64,000 nucleotides of DNA, taken from the NCBI RefSeq assembly GCF_003205615.1, contig NZ_PYBV01000016.1:250171-314170 (forward strand), in the 5' to 3' direction. This document shows positions 61,011-64,000 of the stretch, in pieces; positions within the stretch are counted from its first letter, which is position 1, and each line of letters starts with the position of its first letter. The notes beneath the pieces were generated by a model. That model made no database searches and was not told the origin of the DNA. It was given only the letters and a program-made list of their open reading frames with translations. The stretch comes from Micromonospora arborensis. GTDB taxonomy: Bacteria > Actinomycetota > Actinomycetes > Mycobacteriales > Micromonosporaceae. The position numbers and the translations under genes are program-made.

Positions 61011-61715
61011 GTGTCTTCCCGCCCCGGGCCGGAGGTAACACGCGCGAGTTCCCGGCACGCGCTGCGGGCCGCCGTCTTCCAGGAGCACACCAACCACGAG
61101 GCCCACGAGGCCGCCCTGCCTGCCACACCCGAACTGCCGGTGCCCGCCGCGCTCGACCTGATCGGCACCCTGGAGGACCTGGTCGACCAGGGCAAGATCC
61201 GCGCGTACGGCTGGAGCACCGACGACCCGACCTCGGCGGAGGCGTTCGCGGCTGCCGGTCCACACTGCGCCGCGATCCAGCACGACGAGTCGGTGCTGCG
61301 CGACAACGCCGCGGTGCTGGCGGTCTGCGACAGCCACGACCTGGCCAGCCTCAACCGTGGGCCGCTGGCGATGGGGCTGCTCACCGGGTCGACCCGAGCC
61401 GTCGGGGCGGACGACGTGCGCGGGCGGGCGCCGGAGTGGCTGGAGTGGTTCACCGACGGCCGGCCGACACCACGCTGGGCGGCCCGGGTGGAGCAGGTTC
61501 GCGGGGCGCTCACCGCCGACGGGCGGACCCTCGCGCAGGGCGCGCTGGGCTGGCTGCTCGCACGCAGTCCGCGTACGGTGCCGATCCCCGGCCTGCGCAC
61601 GGTGGCGCAAGCCGAGGAGAACCTGGCCACCCTGGCGCAAGGCCCCCTGAGCCCCGAGTCCTACGCCGAGGTGGAGCGCCTCCTGACGGACCTACGCCCC
61701 GCCCTCATGGCCTGA
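61011..61715 (+). pseudogene. Aldo/keto reductase lacking its N-terminal catalytic half
   Basis: The 234-residue reading frame matches the C-terminal two thirds of an aldo/keto reductase: GTLEDLVDQGKIRAYGWSTDDP, LASLNRGPLAMGLLTGSTR, RTLAQGALGWLLARSPRTVPIPGLRTVAQAEEN. The N-terminal part with the tetrad Asp, Tyr and Lys is absent; VFQEHTNHEAHE at about 22-33 may be the remains of the strand carrying the catalytic His. Nothing similar was found in the 120 bases upstream in any frame I could follow. It is divergent from the SDR gene. It is either a decayed gene or a product with no reductase activity; the frame remains open, so loss may be recent. Confidence 0.65.
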
Positions 61716-61767
61716 CCCATCACCCGGGGGCGCATCCGGGGGCGGTGGTCTGGGCGAAGATGGGGGT

Positions 61768-62667
61768 ATGCGGATCCTGCTGGCCGGCGCGTCCGGCTTC
61801 CTCGGCACCCGGCTGACCGACCGGCTCGTGGCCGACGGGCACCAGGTCACCCGGCTGGTGCGCCGGTCGCCCGGTGACCCGCGGGAACTGCGGTGGGACC
61901 CGGCGGCCGGGCAGCTCGACCCGGCAGCGGTCGCCGAGGCGGACGCGGTGGTCAACCTCGCCGGCGCGGGCGTCGGCGACAAACGCTGGAACGACGACTA
62001 CCGGCGGTTGATCCGCACGAGTCGGGTGGACAGCACCACCACGCTGGCGACCACGATCGCCGGCCTGCCGGCGGCCGATCGGCCGAAAGTGCTGCTCAAC
62101 TCCTCGGCCGTCGGCTGGTACGGCAACACCGGCGACCGGGTGGTCGAGGAGGACGCGCCGGCCGGCGAGGGCTTCCTGGCCGACGTCTGCCGGGTGTGGG
62201 AGGCCGCGACCCGGCCGGCCGAGGACGCCGGGGTACGCGTGGTGCGACTGCGCACCGGGCTGCCACTGCACCGCGACGGCGGGCTGCTCAAGCCGCAACT
62301 CCTGCCGTTCAAGCTGGGCGTCGCCGGCCGGCTGGGCAGTGGCCGGCAGTGGTTGCCGTGGATCTCGATGGCCGACTGGTTGGACGCGACCCTCTTCCTG
62401 CTGGATCACGACGAGATCGCCGGCCCGGTCAACGTGGTGGGCCCGAATCCGGTGACCAACGCCGAGTTCACCCGGGAGCTGGCCCGGCAACTGCACCGGC
62501 CGGCGATCATCCCGATCCCCGCGCTGGCGCTCAAGGTGGCCCTCGGCGGCTTCGCCCATGAGGCCCTGACCAGCACCCGCGTCCTACCCGGTGTCCTGAC
62601 CCGAGCCGCTTACCACTACCAGCACCCCGCCCTCCCCCAAGCCCTCCAAGCAGCCCTAACCCCCTAA
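61768..62667 (+). CDS. TIGR01777 family epimerase-like protein
   Basis: A 299-residue atypical SDR with a C-terminal DUF1731 domain. Features are the Rossmann loop MRILLAGASGFLGTRLTDRL, VVNLAGAGVGDKRW, NSSAVGWYGNTGD (in place of the usual YxxxK), and the C-terminal FAHEALTSTRVLPGVL. The family has no assigned reaction. In M. tuberculosis the homologue Rv2216 directly follows dlaT, so here the SDR and reductase remnant interrupt an ancestral sucB-TIGR01777 neighbourhood. The last 12 codons and downstream bases are C-rich and lead into palindrome P4. Confidence 0.9.
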   Translation: MRILLAGASGFLGTRLTDRLVADGHQVTRLVRRSPGDPRELRWDPAAGQLDPAAVAEADAVVNLAGAGVGDKRWNDDYRRLIRTSRVDSTTTLATTIAGLPAADRPKVLLNSSAVGWYGNTGDRVVEEDAPAGEGFLADVCRVWEAATRPAEDAGVRVVRLRTGLPLHRDGGLLKPQLLPFKLGVAGRLGSGRQWLPWISMADWLDATLFLLDHDEIAGPVNVVGPNPVTNAEFTRELARQLHRPAIIPIPALALKVALGGFAHEALTSTRVLPGVLTRAAYHYQHPALPQALQAALTP

Positions 62668-62688
62668 AGACCCGATGTCGCCGTTGGC

Positions 62689-62748
62689 GTTGATCAAGAG
62701 GTTTGCGTCAGATTCCGGCTCCCGGATGACGCAAACCTCTTGATCAAC
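62689..62748. repeat. Palindrome P4, 22-bp perfect arms (GATC family variant)
   Basis: GTTGATCAAGAGGTTTGCG plus three bases (62689-62710) is exactly complementary to 62727-62748. It shares GTTGATCAnGAGGTT with P3 and P5 but diverges in the inner arm (TTGCGTCA instead of ATTGCCA). It starts 21 bases after the TIGR01777 gene stop. The remainder of 62749-62915 contains nothing recognised. Confidence 0.75.
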
Positions 62749-62915
62749 ACGGGCAGGGGAGCTTGGCACCTACGGCGGTCCGAGCGACCGTCCGCCGCGT
62801 GGCTGCCGAATGCGCTGGGTGGGGCGTCGCCCCGTCTACCTCCGGTGGTTCGGCCCTGGGCAGAATCGGCGCTCACCGCTTGGCGGATGGGCCGGCGTGA
62901 GCCGATGCTGGGCCG

Positions 62916-63830
62916 ATGGCGACCTTCTCCATGCAAGCAACTCCCACCGACGCGGCGAGCTGGGTCGAGCTGGCCCGCCGGGCCGAGGCCGCCGGCTTCG
63001 ACGCCCTGCTCGCCGGCGACCACCCCGGCGACGTGACGTCACCGTTCGTGGCGCTGGCCGCCGCCGCGTCAGTGACCTCGACGATCGGGCTCGGCTCGTA
63101 CGTGTCGAACCTCGGCGTACGGGAGCCGATGCTGCTCGCGACCGACGTGGCCACCCTCGACCTGGTCTCCGGCGGCCGGGCCCGGCTCGGTGTCGGCGCC
63201 GGTCACACCCCGGGCGAGTGGCGCGCGGTGGGCCGGGAACGCCCCGACGTGGCCGGCCGGGTCCGCCGCTGCGTGGCCGTCGCCGAGGCGGTCCGTGCCC
63301 TGCTCGACGGCGCCTCGGTCACCGTCGACTCGGCCGAGCTGACGATGTACGACGCGGTGCTGCGCGCGCCTCGGCCGGTGCAGGACCGGATCCCGCTGAC
63401 GATGGGTACGGCGAACTCGACCCTGCTGCGCTGGGCCGGCGGGCACGCTGACGTGGTCGGGCTGACCGGGTTCGGGCGTACCCTCGCTGACGGCCACCAG
63501 CACGAGGCGCGGTGGCGGGCCGACCAGATCGAGGCGCAGTTGGCCTGCGTGGCCGCCGGCGCGGCCGGCCGGAGCGACCCGCCGGCGCTGGAGGCGCTGG
63601 TGCAGACGGTGGTGGTCACCGACGACGCGGAGGCTGCCGCCGCGGAGCAGGCCCGGCGCAACGGGATGACCGTCACCGAACTGCTGGCCACCCCGTTCGT
63701 GCTGATCGGCACGGTGGACGAGATCGTCACGGCGGTCGCCGAGCACGAGAAGCGCTGGGGGGTGACCCGGTTCACGGTCCGCCGCGACGCCCTGGATCCC
63801 CTAACACCGGTACTAGCCCGCCTGCCCTAA
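62916..63830 (+). CDS. LLM-class F420-dependent oxidoreductase (luciferase-like)
   Basis: A 304-residue flavin-monooxygenase-fold enzyme of the bacterial luciferase superfamily, of the kind that uses coenzyme F420 in actinobacteria. The TIM-barrel strands are visible: AEAAGFDALLAGDHPG, IGLGSYVSNLGVREPMLLATDVATLDLVSGGRARLGVGAGHTPGEW, and IPLTMGTANSTLLRWAGGHADVVGLTG. It resembles the TIGR03621 group (MSMEG_2516 type). ATG 62916 is the start; no strong ribosome binding site is seen, and palindrome P4 lies upstream. The reaction is unknown. It ends at a TAA followed by a C-rich segment and palindrome P5. Confidence 0.87.
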   Translation: MATFSMQATPTDAASWVELARRAEAAGFDALLAGDHPGDVTSPFVALAAAASVTSTIGLGSYVSNLGVREPMLLATDVATLDLVSGGRARLGVGAGHTPGEWRAVGRERPDVAGRVRRCVAVAEAVRALLDGASVTVDSAELTMYDAVLRAPRPVQDRIPLTMGTANSTLLRWAGGHADVVGLTGFGRTLADGHQHEARWRADQIEAQLACVAAGAAGRSDPPALEALVQTVVVTDDAEAAAAEQARRNGMTVTELLATPFVLIGTVDEIVTAVAEHEKRWGVTRFTVRRDALDPLTPVLARLP

Positions 63831-63883
63831 GCCCGCACCCGCGCGCCCTCGCGCGCCCCCCACCGCCCACCGCCCGACGCCCC

Positions 63884-63944
63884 GTCGATCATGAGGTTGT
63901 TGCCATCCGCCCCGGCGTGTCCTGGCAATAACCTCATGATCAAC
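63884..63944. repeat. Palindrome P5, 22-bp arms (GATC family copy 2)
   Basis: Arms 63884-63905 and 63923-63944 match at 20 of 22 positions. The right arm, TGGCAATAACCTCATGATCA plus AC, is identical to that of P3, and the loop also shares CGGCGTGTC with P3. It is 54 bases after the F420 oxidoreductase stop. The region to 64000 is G-rich on the plus strand, so any transcript arriving from the right would be C-rich. Confidence 0.8.
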
Positions 63945-64000
63945 GGGGGTCAGTGGGGGTGCGGGGTGGGGCAGCGGGGTGGGGTTAGTCCCTGTCGCCT

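Noticed and set aside
61011..61715. Functional aldo/keto reductase
   Set aside because: Three of four catalytic residues are missing, so it is listed as a remnant.
53103..63944. CRISPR array suggested by repeated palindromes
   Set aside because: The palindromes are 10 kb apart, single, and each follows a gene; there are no regularly spaced direct repeats and no cas genes.
63985..63987. Stop codon of a convergent minus-strand gene at the right edge
   Set aside because: A TAA on the minus strand, a C-rich mirrored flank and P5 make a convergent gene likely, but only about 13 bases remain, too few to support a call.

Overview
The window is a high-GC actinobacterial chromosome segment, most likely from a Micromonospora-like member of the Micromonosporaceae. 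Codon third positions are almost all G or C, many starts are GTG, and several genes have a TANNNT -10 box 6-7 bases before the start codon, as in leaderless transcription. Markers include an Actinobacteria-type adenosine kinase, the phosphatidylinositol mannosyltransferase PimB', a diheme cytochrome cc bc1 subunit and a DUF4142 exported protein. No phage, IS element, CRISPR array, rRNA or tRNA was recognised. From memory, much of the gene order (fadD, SRPBCC, pimB, DEDD nuclease, trpD, ctaE-qcrCAB, ctaC-ctaF, adoK, erpA, glycerate kinase, DUF3043, cobT-cobS, gcvT, pepA, sucB, TIGR01777 protein) matches the Rv2185-Rv2216 part of Mycobacterium tuberculosis, so this is mostly an old conserved core block with local insertions.

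Layout. 1-4.1 kb: ROK glucokinase (cut by the edge), a Cys-rich small protein and an SRPBCC protein on the minus strand, divergent from a long-chain acyl-CoA ligase. 4.1-9.2 kb: a LuxR-type two-component pair, a DUF574-type methyltransferase and a GGDEF-EAL protein. 9.2-13.5 kb: a TetR regulator with two operator-like dyads, an acyltransferase, and an opposing M48 protease-pimB unit with a short coupled leader ORF. 13.6-20.9 kb: a NYN-domain protein divergent from a DEDD-exonuclease/GIY-YIG protein, a Rel/Spo homologue, and a coupled Nudix-nucleotidyltransferase-Lrp set. 20.9-30.7 kb: aerobic respiration (qcrB, qcrA, qcrC, ctaE, ctaG-like, ctaF, ctaC) with trpD and small genes between; ctaD is absent. 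30.9-38.8 kb: cysteine desulfurase and TusA, adoK, erpA, glycerate kinase, nadA, murA, DUF3043. 39-49 kb: XRE-cupin regulator, a 1662-residue disordered/WG-repeat protein, aldo/keto reductase, M50 protease, membrane Ser/Thr kinase. 49-54.3 kb: fused cobU-cobT, cobS, a DUF2314-like protein, gcvT. 54.5-59.9 kb: pepA, a 109-residue protein, lpd and sucB. 59.9-63.8 kb: SDR, a headless aldo/keto reductase remnant, a TIGR01777 protein and a luciferase-like F420 oxidoreductase.

The genes centre on energy and cofactor metabolism: the qcr-cta genes encode most of a cytochrome bcc-aa3 supercomplex, lpd and sucB supply 2-oxoacid dehydrogenase components, and nadA, cobUT/cobS, erpA and the desulfurase/TusA pair make or handle NAD, cobamide and sulfur cofactors.

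The most unusual material is not protein coding. Long palindromes follow gene ends at 13.63, 32.33, 53.10, 62.69 and 63.88 kb. Two of them (53.10 and 63.88 kb) have essentially the same arms and partly the same loop, a third shares the 5' core, and most are approached by C-rich, G-poor transcript ends. They look like a dispersed hairpin family that may act in transcription termination. Two short ORFs (13073-13156 minus and 39792-39935 plus) have strong ribosome binding sites and overlap the next start by four bases, so they are good candidates for regulatory leaders.
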